Source: Syntrophobacteraceae bacterium
GTDB lineage: Bacteria > Desulfobacterota > Syntrophobacteria > Syntrophobacterales > Syntrophobacteraceae
Direction of reading: 5' to 3'
Length of the DNA: 37,553 bases
NCBI GenBank assembly: GCA_031292215.1
Contig: JARLHO010000160.1
Coordinates: forward strand, 1-37,553
Shown: piece after piece, positions 25,182-32,578 of the stretch
Numbering within the stretch: position 1 is the first letter of the stretch
How the letters are laid out: every line of letters starts with the position of its first letter
Notes under the pieces: generated by a model
Database searches by the model: none
What the model was told of the DNA's origin: nothing
What the model saw: only the letters and a program-made list of their open reading frames with translations
Position numbers and translations under genes: made by a program

Positions 25182-25349
25182 TTGCTTTGCAAAAAATGCA
25201 ACAAAGAAGTCGAAATAGTAAAAAAATGACGCACGGCTCACCTGCGCTGCCGGGAATGTGGCGCGACCTATACCTTGCTTGATTATATCGATGAACTCAG
25301 CGACGAGCTGGAAAAGGAGCTATCCCATTGCCGGGTGGACCGGATTTGA
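25182..25349 (+). CDS. Dual-CXXC small selenoprotein candidate (in-frame TGA = Sec16)
   Basis: A 55-residue protein if TGA at 25227-25229 is read as selenocysteine. The frame starts at TTG 25182 with a perfect AAGGAG 7 bases upstream. The product has CKKC (residues 3-6), selenocysteine at 16, CREC followed by G (23-26), then an acidic helix YIDELSDELEKEL and ends VDRI. This layout is that of the known dual-CXXC small (seleno)protein family of deltaproteobacteria, in which the position 7 residues before the second CXXC is Cys or Sec. A SECIS-like hairpin follows the TGA at 25245-25265. Without readthrough the product would be 15 residues. Role unknown; metal or redox binding is likely. It is convergent with alaS. 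Confidence 0.72.
25245..25265 (+). promoter_or_regulatory. Bacterial SECIS-like hairpin
   Basis: CGC, a bulged T and GCC pair with GGC and GCG around the loop GGGAATGT. The bulged T is 19 bases and the loop G's 23-25 bases after the TGA, close to the bulged U17 and loop G23 used by SelB in E. coli fdhF. The pairing was done by eye. Confidence 0.55.
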
Positions 25350-25378
25350 GATAGCCTTTTAGAAACCTCTACGAGCTT

Positions 25379-28039
25379 TCACGCAAGCTTTTCACGGATC
25401 AATTTTTCGGCCAGGCGGAGGGCGTCCTCTATTCTTTCGGGCCTGTTGCCGCCGGCTTGAGCCATATCGGGCCTCCCGCCGCCGGAGCCTCCCACCTCTT
25501 TTACGATCTCCTTTATAAGGTTTCCGGCGTGCAGCCTGCCGGAAATCTCACCGCAGACCACGACGAGCAAATAGACCTTTGCGCCTGCAACCGCGCCGAG
25601 GACAGCCACGCCCTTGGCAAATTTTTCTTTGAACTTATCGCTTACTTCCCGAAGCGCCTTGGGGTCCTCGGCGTCGATTCGAGAAACGAGGACCGTTGCG
25701 CCCCCGACTTCTACGGCCTGGTCAAACAGATCGGCGGAGCGTCTGCCGGCGGCGGAGGCTTTCAGGGCCTCGATTTCCTTTTCCAAAAGCCTTAGCTGGG
25801 CGAGGATTTTTTCGACCCGTTCGCCAACTTCAAGGGGTGGGGCCTTTAGCGCGACAGCGGCACGGTTAAGGGTTTGCCTCTGCCGGTTTATGTATTCGAC
25901 CGCATGTCTTCCGGCCAGAGCTTCGATCCTTCGCACTCCTGCGGCTATTCCGGTTTCCTGCACTATGACAAATAGCCCCAGGTCGCCTGTGGCCCGGGTG
26001 TGGGTGCCGCCGCAAAGCTCGTGGCTAAAGCCGGGAATCTCAACCATGCGGACGCGCTCGCCGTATTTTTCCTCAAAAAGGGCCATGGCGCCGGTCTTAA
26101 GGGCCTCCTCGATGTCCATCACCCGGACGCTTAGCCGGCCGTTTTGACGGATTTGATCGTTTGCCAGTTGCTCGACACTGGCCAGTTGCTCGGGGGTCAT
26201 GGCGGAAAAGTGTGAGAAATCAAACCGGAGACGGTCGGGGGCGACAAGTGAGCCCGCCTGCTTCACGTGATCTCCGAGCACCTTTCGCAACACGGCGTGC
26301 AGGATATGGGTCGCGGTGTGATGAATTTCTGTGTCTTTTCGTAGCGCCTCATCTACGGCCAAGTGGACCGTATCTCCCACGCGTACGGCTCCGGCTTCAA
26401 CGTTTCCGGTGTGAACGATGAGGTTTCCGGGGAGCTTGAGGGTATCGGTTACGGTAATTTTTGCACCCGCTCCGGTGATAGAGCCCCTGTCGCCCGCCTG
26501 GCCGCCGCCCGCGCCGTAAAACGGGGTGGCCGCAGTGATCAGTTGCACCTCCATAGCCTCGGAGGCAGAACCGATTTCTTCCCCACCGCTTATCATGGCG
26601 ATTACCGTGGAATCGGCCCGGGTCGTTTCATAGCCGAGAAATTCGGTGGATAGGCCTTTTGAGCAAATGCGGCGAAGGGCTTCGGAAATTTCGCGGTCTC
26701 CGGATCCTTTCCAGGCCGCGCGGGAAAGCTCCCGCTGCTTTTCCATGAAATCATGAAACCCTGCCTCATCGACCTCCAAGCCCGATTCCCTGGACATATC
26801 GGTAATGATGTCGATCGGAAACCCATACGTATCGTAGAGCTTGAAGATGAGAGAGCCGGGAATTACGCGGGCTTTTTCGTCGGTTAGCCGCTTTATTTCG
26901 GTTTGAAGCAGCCTCAACCCGTTATCGAGGGTTTCATTGAAACGCTCTTCTTCGTTTTGGATAACGCGGGTTATGAAGCTGCGGTTTTCGAGCAGTTCGG
27001 GATAGGCGTCCTGCATGGATTCCATGACCGATTCGGCGACCTTGGACAAAAACGGCTGGTCCAGGCCGAGGAAGCGCCCGTGGCGCAGGGCTCGCCGTAT
27101 TACGCGCCTTAGCACGTAGCCGCGCCCTTCGTTGCTTGGCAGAGCGCCGTCTCCGATAAGAAAAGCGGCCGCGCGGCTGTGATCGGCAATGACCTTAAAA
27201 GATACGTCCTTTTCGGGCGCGGCCCCGTACTTGTGGCCGCTCAGCTCTTCGATGCGGGCCATCATCGGGGCAAAAAGGTCGGTGTCGTAGTTTGAGGGAA
27301 CCTTTTGCAGCACGGCGGCGACTCTTTCGAGCCCCATTCCGGTGTCGATGCTCGGCTTGGGGAGAGGGGTAAGAGCGCCTTGCGCAGAGCGGTTAAACTG
27401 CATGAACACCAGGTTCCACAGTTCCAGATAGCGGTCGCAGTCGCACCCCGGCCGGCAGTCGGGCCTGCCGCATCCGATGGCGGGCCCCTGGTCGATAAGT
27501 ATCTCGGAGCACGGTCCGCAGGGACCGGTATCGCCCATCGACCAGAAATTGTCCTTTGTCGGAAAAGCCAAAATCCGCTCCTGGGGAAGATATCTTGCCC
27601 AGAACCCGCGCGCTTCTTCGTCGGCGCCAAGCTCCATTGGCCGGTCGCCTTCGTGGATCGTGGCATAGAGCTTGTCTTTGGGCAGAGCCAGCTCTTCGGT
27701 CAAAAACTCCCATGCGAACCGGATCGCATCCTCTTTGAAGTAATCGCCGAAGGAAAAATTTCCGAGCATTTCAAAAAAGGTATGGTGGCGGGCCGTACGG
27801 CCGACGTTTTCCAGGTCGTTGTGTTTGCCGCCCGCCCGCATACATTTCTGGCTGGTGGTGGCGCGCGAATAACGACGTTTTTCTTCGCCCAGAAAAGTCC
27901 TCTTAAACTGCACCATGCCCGCGTTGGTAAAAAGCAAAGTGGGGTCGTCGTGGGGAATTACCGAAGAACTCTTTGCAATCGTATGACCGCGCTTTTTGAA
28001 AAACTCAAGAAACGCCTGCCGGATCTGACTGGCTTTCAT
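25379..28039 (-). CDS. alaS: Alanyl-tRNA synthetase
   Basis: An 886-residue class II aminoacyl-tRNA synthetase that charges tRNA-Ala. The N-terminal catalytic domain begins SQIRQAFLEFFKKRGHTIAKSSSVIP, with the motif 2 region GKHNDLENVGRTARHHTFFEMLGNFSFGDYF. A Cys-rich zinc-like stretch is seen at GCGRPDCRPGCDCDRY. The editing domain carries HHTATHILH and CGGTHTRATGDLG, the four zinc ligands that clear mischarged Ser/Gly. A C-terminal C-Ala domain ends with GGSGGGRPDMAQAGG. Length is normal (E. coli 876). GGGAGA precedes the ATG. It lies 118 bases downstream of recA, a frequent recA-alaS order in proteobacteria, and a promoter candidate lies in the gap. Confidence 0.97.
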   Translation of the reverse strand: MKASQIRQAFLEFFKKRGHTIAKSSSVIPHDDPTLLFTNAGMVQFKRTFLGEEKRRYSRATTSQKCMRAGGKHNDLENVGRTARHHTFFEMLGNFSFGDYFKEDAIRFAWEFLTEELALPKDKLYATIHEGDRPMELGADEEARGFWARYLPQERILAFPTKDNFWSMGDTGPCGPCSEILIDQGPAIGCGRPDCRPGCDCDRYLELWNLVFMQFNRSAQGALTPLPKPSIDTGMGLERVAAVLQKVPSNYDTDLFAPMMARIEELSGHKYGAAPEKDVSFKVIADHSRAAAFLIGDGALPSNEGRGYVLRRVIRRALRHGRFLGLDQPFLSKVAESVMESMQDAYPELLENRSFITRVIQNEEERFNETLDNGLRLLQTEIKRLTDEKARVIPGSLIFKLYDTYGFPIDIITDMSRESGLEVDEAGFHDFMEKQRELSRAAWKGSGDREISEALRRICSKGLSTEFLGYETTRADSTVIAMISGGEEIGSASEAMEVQLITAATPFYGAGGGQAGDRGSITGAGAKITVTDTLKLPGNLIVHTGNVEAGAVRVGDTVHLAVDEALRKDTEIHHTATHILHAVLRKVLGDHVKQAGSLVAPDRLRFDFSHFSAMTPEQLASVEQLANDQIRQNGRLSVRVMDIEEALKTGAMALFEEKYGERVRMVEIPGFSHELCGGTHTRATGDLGLFVIVQETGIAAGVRRIEALAGRHAVEYINRQRQTLNRAAVALKAPPLEVGERVEKILAQLRLLEKEIEALKASAAGRRSADLFDQAVEVGGATVLVSRIDAEDPKALREVSDKFKEKFAKGVAVLGAVAGAKVYLLVVVCGEISGRLHAGNLIKEIVKEVGGSGGGRPDMAQAGGNRPERIEDALRLAEKLIREKLA

Positions 28040-28076
28040 TGAATAAAATCTCCCGACTTCACAGGGTATTTTTTAA

Positions 28077-28106
28077 ATTATAACAAAACCGCGTATCGAA
28101 TGTCGA
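28077..28106 (-). promoter_or_regulatory. Candidate sigma-70 promoter of alaS
   Basis: On the minus strand TCGACA (28106-28101), an 18-base spacer and a perfect TATAAT (28082-28077), 38 bases before the alaS start codon. Confidence 0.45.
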
Positions 28107-28157
28107 AGCAGCCGATAGCAACTCCTACTGTCCCGGGGGCCAACACCCGGGCGTAAA

Positions 28158-29189
28158 TCAACTGGCCGGCGCGGACGCGATGGGGGTATTGCCCGGCCTG
28201 AGGTTGGAGGCCGCGCGAATTTTTCCCTCGATATCGACAATCAGCTCAGGGTGCTCCCTAAGAAAGGTTTTCGAATTTTCTCTGCCCTGCCCAAGTCTTT
28301 CTCCATTGTACGAATACCATGTGCCGGATTTTTCTATGAGGTTTAACTCCACTCCCAGGTCGAGAATCTCCCCCTCCTTGGAGATGCCGCGCCCGTAGAT
28401 GATGTCGAATTCGGTTTCGCGAAAAGGTGGCGCAATCTTATTTTTTACGACTTTCACCCTGGTGCGGTTACCGACGATGTCCTGGCCCTCCTTGATCGGG
28501 CCGATCCGGCGGATGTCGAGTCTCATCGTGGCGTAGAACTTGAGGGCGTTTCCACCCGTTGTGGTTTCCGGCGAACCGTACATGACCCCGATTTTCATTC
28601 GGATCTGGTTTGTGAAGATCACGCAGGTCTTCGATTTGCTGATGGCGGAGACAAGTTTTCGCAGGGCCTGGCTCATGAGGCGCGCCTGGAGTCCGACGTG
28701 AGGGTCGCCCATATCGCCCTCGATTTCGGCTTTGGGAACGAGCGCTGCAACCGAATCGATGACTATAACGTCGATGGCGTTGCTGCGAACGAGGACTTCG
28801 GCGATCTCCAGGGCCTGTTCGCCGTAGTCGGGCTGGCTGACGAGCAGGTCTTCGACGACGACCCCGAGTTTTCTGGCATACTGGGTGTCGAGAGCGTGTT
28901 CTGCGTCGATAAAGGCGGCCAATCCTCCGAGCTTCTGGGCTTCGGCGATAATGTGGAGCGTGAGAGTGGTCTTGCCGGAAGACTCGGGGCCAAATATCTC
29001 AATGATGCGGCCCCGCGCGATGCCTCCGATCCCCAGCGCGATATCGAGGGACAAAGAGCCGGTCGATACGACTGAGACTTCCACGTTTGCGCCTTCCCCG
29101 AGCCTCATGATGGCGCCCTTGCCGCACATGCGCTCTATCTGGGAAACCGCCGCATCGATTGCTTTTTGCCGGTCGTCTTCAACACCCAT
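28158..29189 (-). CDS. recA: Recombinase RecA
   Basis: A 343-residue strand-exchange ATPase for homologous recombination and SOS induction. The start at 29189 has AAGGAGG 8 bases upstream and gives the family N-terminus ([23 protein letters not shown]). The upstream in-frame ATG at 29228 would add 13 residues without support. Walker A is GPESSGKT (67-74), Walker [22 protein letters not shown], loop L2 region [28 protein letters not shown]. The tail is short and less acidic than in E. coli. It lies 51 bases after thpR in the same direction and is probably transcribed with cinA and thpR. No LexA-type operator was recognised directly upstream. Confidence 0.97.
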   Translation of the reverse strand: MGVEDDRQKAIDAAVSQIERMCGKGAIMRLGEGANVEVSVVSTGSLSLDIALGIGGIARGRIIEIFGPESSGKTTLTLHIIAEAQKLGGLAAFIDAEHALDTQYARKLGVVVEDLLVSQPDYGEQALEIAEVLVRSNAIDVIVIDSVAALVPKAEIEGDMGDPHVGLQARLMSQALRKLVSAISKSKTCVIFTNQIRMKIGVMYGSPETTTGGNALKFYATMRLDIRRIGPIKEGQDIVGNRTRVKVVKNKIAPPFRETEFDIIYGRGISKEGEILDLGVELNLIEKSGTWYSYNGERLGQGRENSKTFLREHPELIVDIEGKIRAASNLRPGNTPIASAPAS

Positions 29190-29240
29190 GGAGCGGGCCT
29201 CCTTAGTTTTCATACAGGGTAAATTCACGAGGGAATGGGT

Positions 29241-29834
29241 TTATTCGTCCGCAGTGGCGGGGTTCCCGGAAAATGGCGTTGTAAATAACGGCGAATATCT
29301 CGCGCCATCCGGCCTCAACTCGCTCTTATACAATACAATTTCAGCAGCGTCAAAGGGTTCGGCGGCAAAGCCGGCATGAGACACGAGTAACTCCTGGAGC
29401 GAGTGGAGTTTCAGTCTGCCTTTTACGCGGCCAACCGTCAGGTGAGGCCTAAAGGGTCTCTCCTCGGGTTTACACCCCAGGGGGATCAACTCATTTTCCA
29501 CGCGGCGCGCGAGTTCGGCAAGCGGGCCGGTCTGCCCGCCAAGGCCAACCCATATAACCCTTGGAGCTTTGCTATCGGGAAAAGCCCCGCATCCGGCCGG
29601 CTCGATGCGAAGCGGCCCGGTTTGGCAGGCTGCCCGCATAAGCGCGGGCTTTATCTGCTCGATCAACTGCGGGGCGATATTTCCCAGGAATTTAAGCGTC
29701 AGGTGGATTCCCTCAACCCGCACCCATGCCACCTGCGCATCGCTTTTCCTTAAATCCTCGATGAGTTCTATTATCTGCTGTCGAACCGTGGCGGTGAGGT
29801 CGATTGCAATAAAGCTGCGAATGGACGGTTCCAT
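29241..29834 (-). CDS. thpR: RNA 2',3'-cyclic phosphodiesterase (2'-5' RNA ligase family)
   Basis: A 197-residue member of the 2H phosphoesterase superfamily. The two catalytic H-x-T motifs are HLTLKFLG (about residue 44) and HLTVGR (about 127). The N-terminus RSFIAIDL is typical. The enzyme hydrolyses 2',3'-cyclic phosphates and can reversibly join tRNA halves in vitro. The start at 29834 has AAGGGG 9 bases upstream; a longer in-frame start at 29978 overlaps cinA and is not supported. It lies between cinA and recA. The substrate chemistry is related to that of RtcB, encoded elsewhere in this window, but a link is speculative. Confidence 0.9.
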   Translation of the reverse strand: MEPSIRSFIAIDLTATVRQQIIELIEDLRKSDAQVAWVRVEGIHLTLKFLGNIAPQLIEQIKPALMRAACQTGPLRIEPAGCGAFPDSKAPRVIWVGLGGQTGPLAELARRVENELIPLGCKPEERPFRPHLTVGRVKGRLKLHSLQELLVSHAGFAAEPFDAAEIVLYKSELRPDGARYSPLFTTPFSGNPATADE

Positions 29835-29935
29835 GGAATTATTCCCCTTAAAAGAAATGTTCTTTAAGAAATCCTCAAAACTCGATTGAAACAAAACCTG
29901 GTAGAGATTTCGACCGATCCAGGCGATGGGGCGCG

Positions 29936-31213
29936 CTAATCGCAAACGAGCGGGGTATCTCCAAAGAGGAGTTCCCAAAGCATCACGAGGGCGGCCTGGG
30001 CCGAGCTTTCCTGGATGTTTTCTCGCGCTTCATCCTCGCCGAAGGAGTACTTTTCCACCTTTTGTCCGGCAGGGGTAACGCAGGCGATAAATACCGTTCC
30101 TACGGGTTTTTCGGCCGATCCCCCCCCGGGGCCGGCAACTCCGGTTATGGCGAGTGCGACTTGTGCTCCCGCGTTGCGGGCGGCCCCCTCGGCCATTGCG
30201 CGCGCAACCTGCCCGCTTACCGCGCCGTGAGTATTTAAGAGCTCAACGGGTACGCCCAGCAGTTCGCTTTTCGCGCGATTGCTGTAGGTGACAAAGCCCC
30301 GGTCGAGATAATCGGATGCGCCGGGGACAGCGGTTATTTTTCTCGCTAAAAGTCCCCCGGTGCAGGACTCCGCAGTGACAAGGCTCCAGGAGCGCTCGCG
30401 CAAAAGGCGCCCGACTACTTTTTCCAGGCACTCGTCATTGTGGCCGCTAATGTGGCGAGAGCCGATCAGGGCCACGATCTTGTCTTTTGCGCTTTTCAAA
30501 AGCGTCTGGCAGGTCTTTTCGTTTGAGGCTGCGGCAAATATCGAAACCCAGTTTTCCCCTCGCTGGGGATAATAGCCGATCTCCACGCCCTCAACGCGCT
30601 CAAGCGAGCGGAGTTTTCCGTTTACCTGCGCCTCAAGCAGCCCCTGGATACGGACGATGTGCTTAAGGTAGGCGCATCTATCGGGAAATCTCGATTCGAG
30701 ATCGGGGATTACCTCTTTTCCGAGCAGCAGCTCCATTTCCTCGGGCACGCCGGGAAGAAAGTAGCAGGGGACATCGTTATGGACCACGGAAAACCCCGCC
30801 GAATCCAGACCGAGCTTTACCGCCCCCTCGGGCAGCTCCGCCATCCTTTCGACTTCCCTGGACCACTCGACGCCCAATTCGGCCACGCGGACCCTTAGCC
30901 ATCGAGCGTAGTCGCGGTTGCAGATAAGCGGTCTTGCCAGCGCCCTCGATACGGCGGCGCAGGTCCTGTCGTCATCGGTCGGTCCCAGTCCTCCGGTAAC
31001 GATTACGAAATGGGAGCCCGTGAGGCAAGCCGCAAGGTTTTCGATAATATCGTCCTCGATGTCTCCAACGGTGATCATCCGGTCAAGTAAAAAACCGCGG
31101 GCGCGCAGTTGGGCGGCAATATGGCGGGCGTTTCCGTTTTGAATGTCGCCCAGAAGAATTTCATCGCCTATCGTGAGCAGGCTTCCGGTAATGTGCGAAG
31201 GCTTATCAGCCAT
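29936..31213 (-). CDS. cinA: CinA-family competence/damage-inducible protein
   Basis: A 425-residue two-domain protein. The N-terminal MoaB/COG1058-like domain begins SLLTIGDEILLGDIQNGNARHIA and contains VTGGLGPTDDDRT. The C-terminal CinA/PncC domain has ESCTGGLLARKITAVPGASDY, LNTHGAVSGQVARAMAEGA and ITGVAGPGGGSAEKPVGTV. Such proteins cleave ADP-ribose and/or deamidate NMN in pyridine nucleotide salvage. GGAAGGAAA precedes the ATG. It is the first gene of the cinA-thpR-recA transcript, an order resembling the cinA-recA arrangement in Gram-positives. A good promoter lies at 31288-31316. Confidence 0.93.
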   Translation of the reverse strand: MADKPSHITGSLLTIGDEILLGDIQNGNARHIAAQLRARGFLLDRMITVGDIEDDIIENLAACLTGSHFVIVTGGLGPTDDDRTCAAVSRALARPLICNRDYARWLRVRVAELGVEWSREVERMAELPEGAVKLGLDSAGFSVVHNDVPCYFLPGVPEEMELLLGKEVIPDLESRFPDRCAYLKHIVRIQGLLEAQVNGKLRSLERVEGVEIGYYPQRGENWVSIFAAASNEKTCQTLLKSAKDKIVALIGSRHISGHNDECLEKVVGRLLRERSWSLVTAESCTGGLLARKITAVPGASDYLDRGFVTYSNRAKSELLGVPVELLNTHGAVSGQVARAMAEGAARNAGAQVALAITGVAGPGGGSAEKPVGTVFIACVTPAGQKVEKYSFGEDEARENIQESSAQAALVMLWELLFGDTPLVCD

Positions 31214-31287
31214 TTAATATTTCCTTCCATCGGTCGCGCCCGCTTAGCGTAAAGGTGCGAGCGGGCAAGTCGTAAGTCCTATATGTG

Positions 31288-31316
31288 ATTATAAAATCCC
31301 CGATTGACCTCGTAAA
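31288..31316 (-). promoter_or_regulatory. Promoter of the cinA-thpR-recA operon
   Basis: On the minus strand TTTACG (31316-31311), a 17-base spacer and a perfect TATAAT (31293-31288). Between it and the cinA start lies an inverted repeat CCCGCT/AGCGGG at 31239-31265, which could be an operator or mRNA hairpin. Confidence 0.55.
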
Positions 31317-31829
31317 TAGCAATTGATTGCAGGGCGCCCCATCGGGTGGGCTCTCCTATGCTGTTTTCGCTGATAATACAGGAAAAAACTTTTGTCTGTT
31401 TTCCTATTATGCCGATTTAGTAGAACTTTATGTATTTGGAGTTCGAAAATATCAGCGGGAAAACAGCATGGGTTAACAGCCGGTAACAGCGAAATAAATG
31501 GCTGTAAATGGGTTAATTTAATTGGGCGCTTCCGTCTCCGCTTCATCTTCATCGATTCCTCCGTTTTCACTATCTGCCAAGTTTTTCGGGGTTTTATTTC
31601 AAAATGATTATAGGGAAAAGATCGAGACGCGCAAAACGGCGACCTGAAGCGGCAAATAGAGACGGCAATAGAGGTGGCAATAGAAACGGCAAGAGGAAGG
31701 GGCAAGGCAAAAAGGCAAAAATAAAGGAGCGCGACTGGAGACGGCCCGTGTGCGAGCGGGGTGAGACTGAAAAGAGGGCGGCCGTTCAGGAAATTATTCG
31801 GGGGTAGCGACAGGGACGTTGTTTTAAAG
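31317..31829. other. Intergenic region upstream of the cinA promoter
   Basis: No credible gene is seen. Open frames here (e.g. 31604-31807) encode only Arg/Lys/Gly/Asn-rich repeats produced by the CGGCAA array. Confidence 0.5.
31632..31695 (+). repeat. 12/13-bp CGGCAA tandem array, copy C
   Basis: CGGC (once TGGC) at 31637, 31650, 31663, 31675 and 31688, spaced 13, 13, 12 and 13. The linkers are GACCTGAAG, AAATAGAGA, AATAGAGG and AATAGAAA. Same family as 2524-2583 and 5038-5100. Confidence 0.7.
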
Positions 31830-32047
31830 CTTACAATTACCCACACATGCGCCCCCTATCTCCTTTCGCAAAGTTGCAAATAAGTGGGGCGAGCGAGCCC
31901 AGCCGGTCCATTCGCGTCATTGCAAGCGGCTGGAGAGTAAATCCCCCCAGCCCCCCCTTTTGCAAAAAAGGGGGGCGATCAGGCCAAGCCTCTTTCTTGG
32001 GAGTCTCCGCTAAGGGGTAAGTGGGCGCATGTGTGGGTAATTGTCAG
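31830..32047. mobile_element. MITE-like element, copy 2 (218 bp)
   Basis: The ends match those of the element at 21134-21500: CTTACAATTACCCACACATG at the left and, reversed, CTGACAATTACCCACACATG at the right (25 bases of terminal inverted repeat with one mismatch). It is bounded by the exact 9-bp direct repeat GTTTTAAAG (31821-31829 and 32048-32056). It has no coding capacity. An internal C-run/G-run palindrome lies at 31951-31975. Its right half, reversed, is homologous to the left half of copy 1 (CTTAGCGGAGA, CCCAAGAA, GGCTTGG), so internal modules are inverted relative to copy 1. Confidence 0.85.
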
Positions 32048-32276
32048 GTTTTAAAGGGGCAGCGTGGTTTCGGGAGCGTCGCGTTTTTGCGTATCCGAAC
32101 TGATCGGCATCTCACTGCGTTCCTATTTACTAAAGGCGTCTTATGCACTGAGTTGTCGGAAGTTCTTATCGTCGACCGCGTGGGGCAATATTGGTAATGT
32201 GTTTGATCTCCATCTTGACAGATGAGGAGGAGGACGCTAAAGTGTCCAATCTGATCGGAGACTTTCTTCCATATTT
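32048..32276. other. Leader region of the tRNA-Ser pair
   Basis: No gene is seen. It holds the promoter at 32215-32243 and the right target repeat of the MITE-like element. Confidence 0.5.
32215..32243 (+). promoter_or_regulatory. Promoter of the tRNA-Ser genes
   Basis: A perfect TTGACA (32215-32220), a 17-base spacer and TAAAGT (32238-32243), 33 bases before the first tRNA. Confidence 0.6.
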
Positions 32277-32364
32277 GGAGGGATGGCCGAGTGGTTTAAG
32301 GCGGCGGTCTTGAAAACCGTTGTTCCTAGCGGAACCGTGGGTTCGAATCCTACTCCCTCCGCCA
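32277..32364 (+). tRNA. tRNA-Ser (anticodon TGA)
   Basis: 88 bases with encoded CCA. The acceptor stem GGAGGGA pairs with TCCCTCC, the discriminator is G, the anticodon TGA is at 32311-32313 in loop CTTGAAA, the T-loop is GTTCGAATC, and the long variable arm is characteristic of serine tRNAs. Confidence 0.95.
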
Positions 32365-32378
32365 GTTAAGGGTATTAA

Positions 32379-32472
32379 GGAGAGATGGCCGAGTCGGCTG
32401 AAGGCGCTCGCCTGCTAAGCGAGTGTAGGGGGTAAACCTCTACCGAGGGTTCGAATCCCTCTCTCTCCGCCA
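32379..32472 (+). tRNA. tRNA-Ser (anticodon GCT)
   Basis: 94 bases with encoded CCA. The acceptor stem GGAGAGA pairs with TCTCTCC, the discriminator is G, the anticodon GCT is at 32414-32416, the T-loop is GTTCGAATC, and a long variable arm is present. It lies 14 bases after tRNA-Ser(TGA), probably in the same transcript. Its 3' end faces a phage-type gene, so it may be the integration target. Confidence 0.95.
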
Positions 32473-32485
32473 CAGATAATAATTT

Positions 32486-32520
32486 AGCCCCGGTTTCAAA
32501 ACTCGAAACCGGGGCTTTTT
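32486..32520 (+). terminator. Rho-independent terminator of the tRNA-Ser transcript
   Basis: AGCCCCGGTTTC pairs perfectly (12 bp) with GAAACCGGGGCT around a 7-base loop, followed by TTTTT. Confidence 0.9.
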
Positions 32521-32540
32521 CGTCGTACCATCCTGAAAAA

Positions 32541-32562
32541 TCGTACCGATTTCGTACCGATT
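32541..32562. repeat. Tandem 11-bp direct repeat near the tRNA / prophage boundary
   Basis: TCGTACCGATT occurs twice without a gap (32541-32551, 32552-32562), with a partial CGTCGTACCA at 32521. It could represent arm-type integrase binding sites at a prophage end; this is inference. Confidence 0.4.
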
Positions 32563-32578
32563 CCCCAAAAGTGACGTC

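Noticed and set aside
28120-28155. CCCGGG/CCCGGG inverted repeat after recA as a terminator
   Set aside because: The stem is only 6 bp and there is no T-run.
31604-31807. Forward 67-codon frame rich in Arg, Gly, Asn and Lys
   Set aside because: It is produced by translation of the CGGCAA array; no folded-domain pattern and no gene-like codon use.
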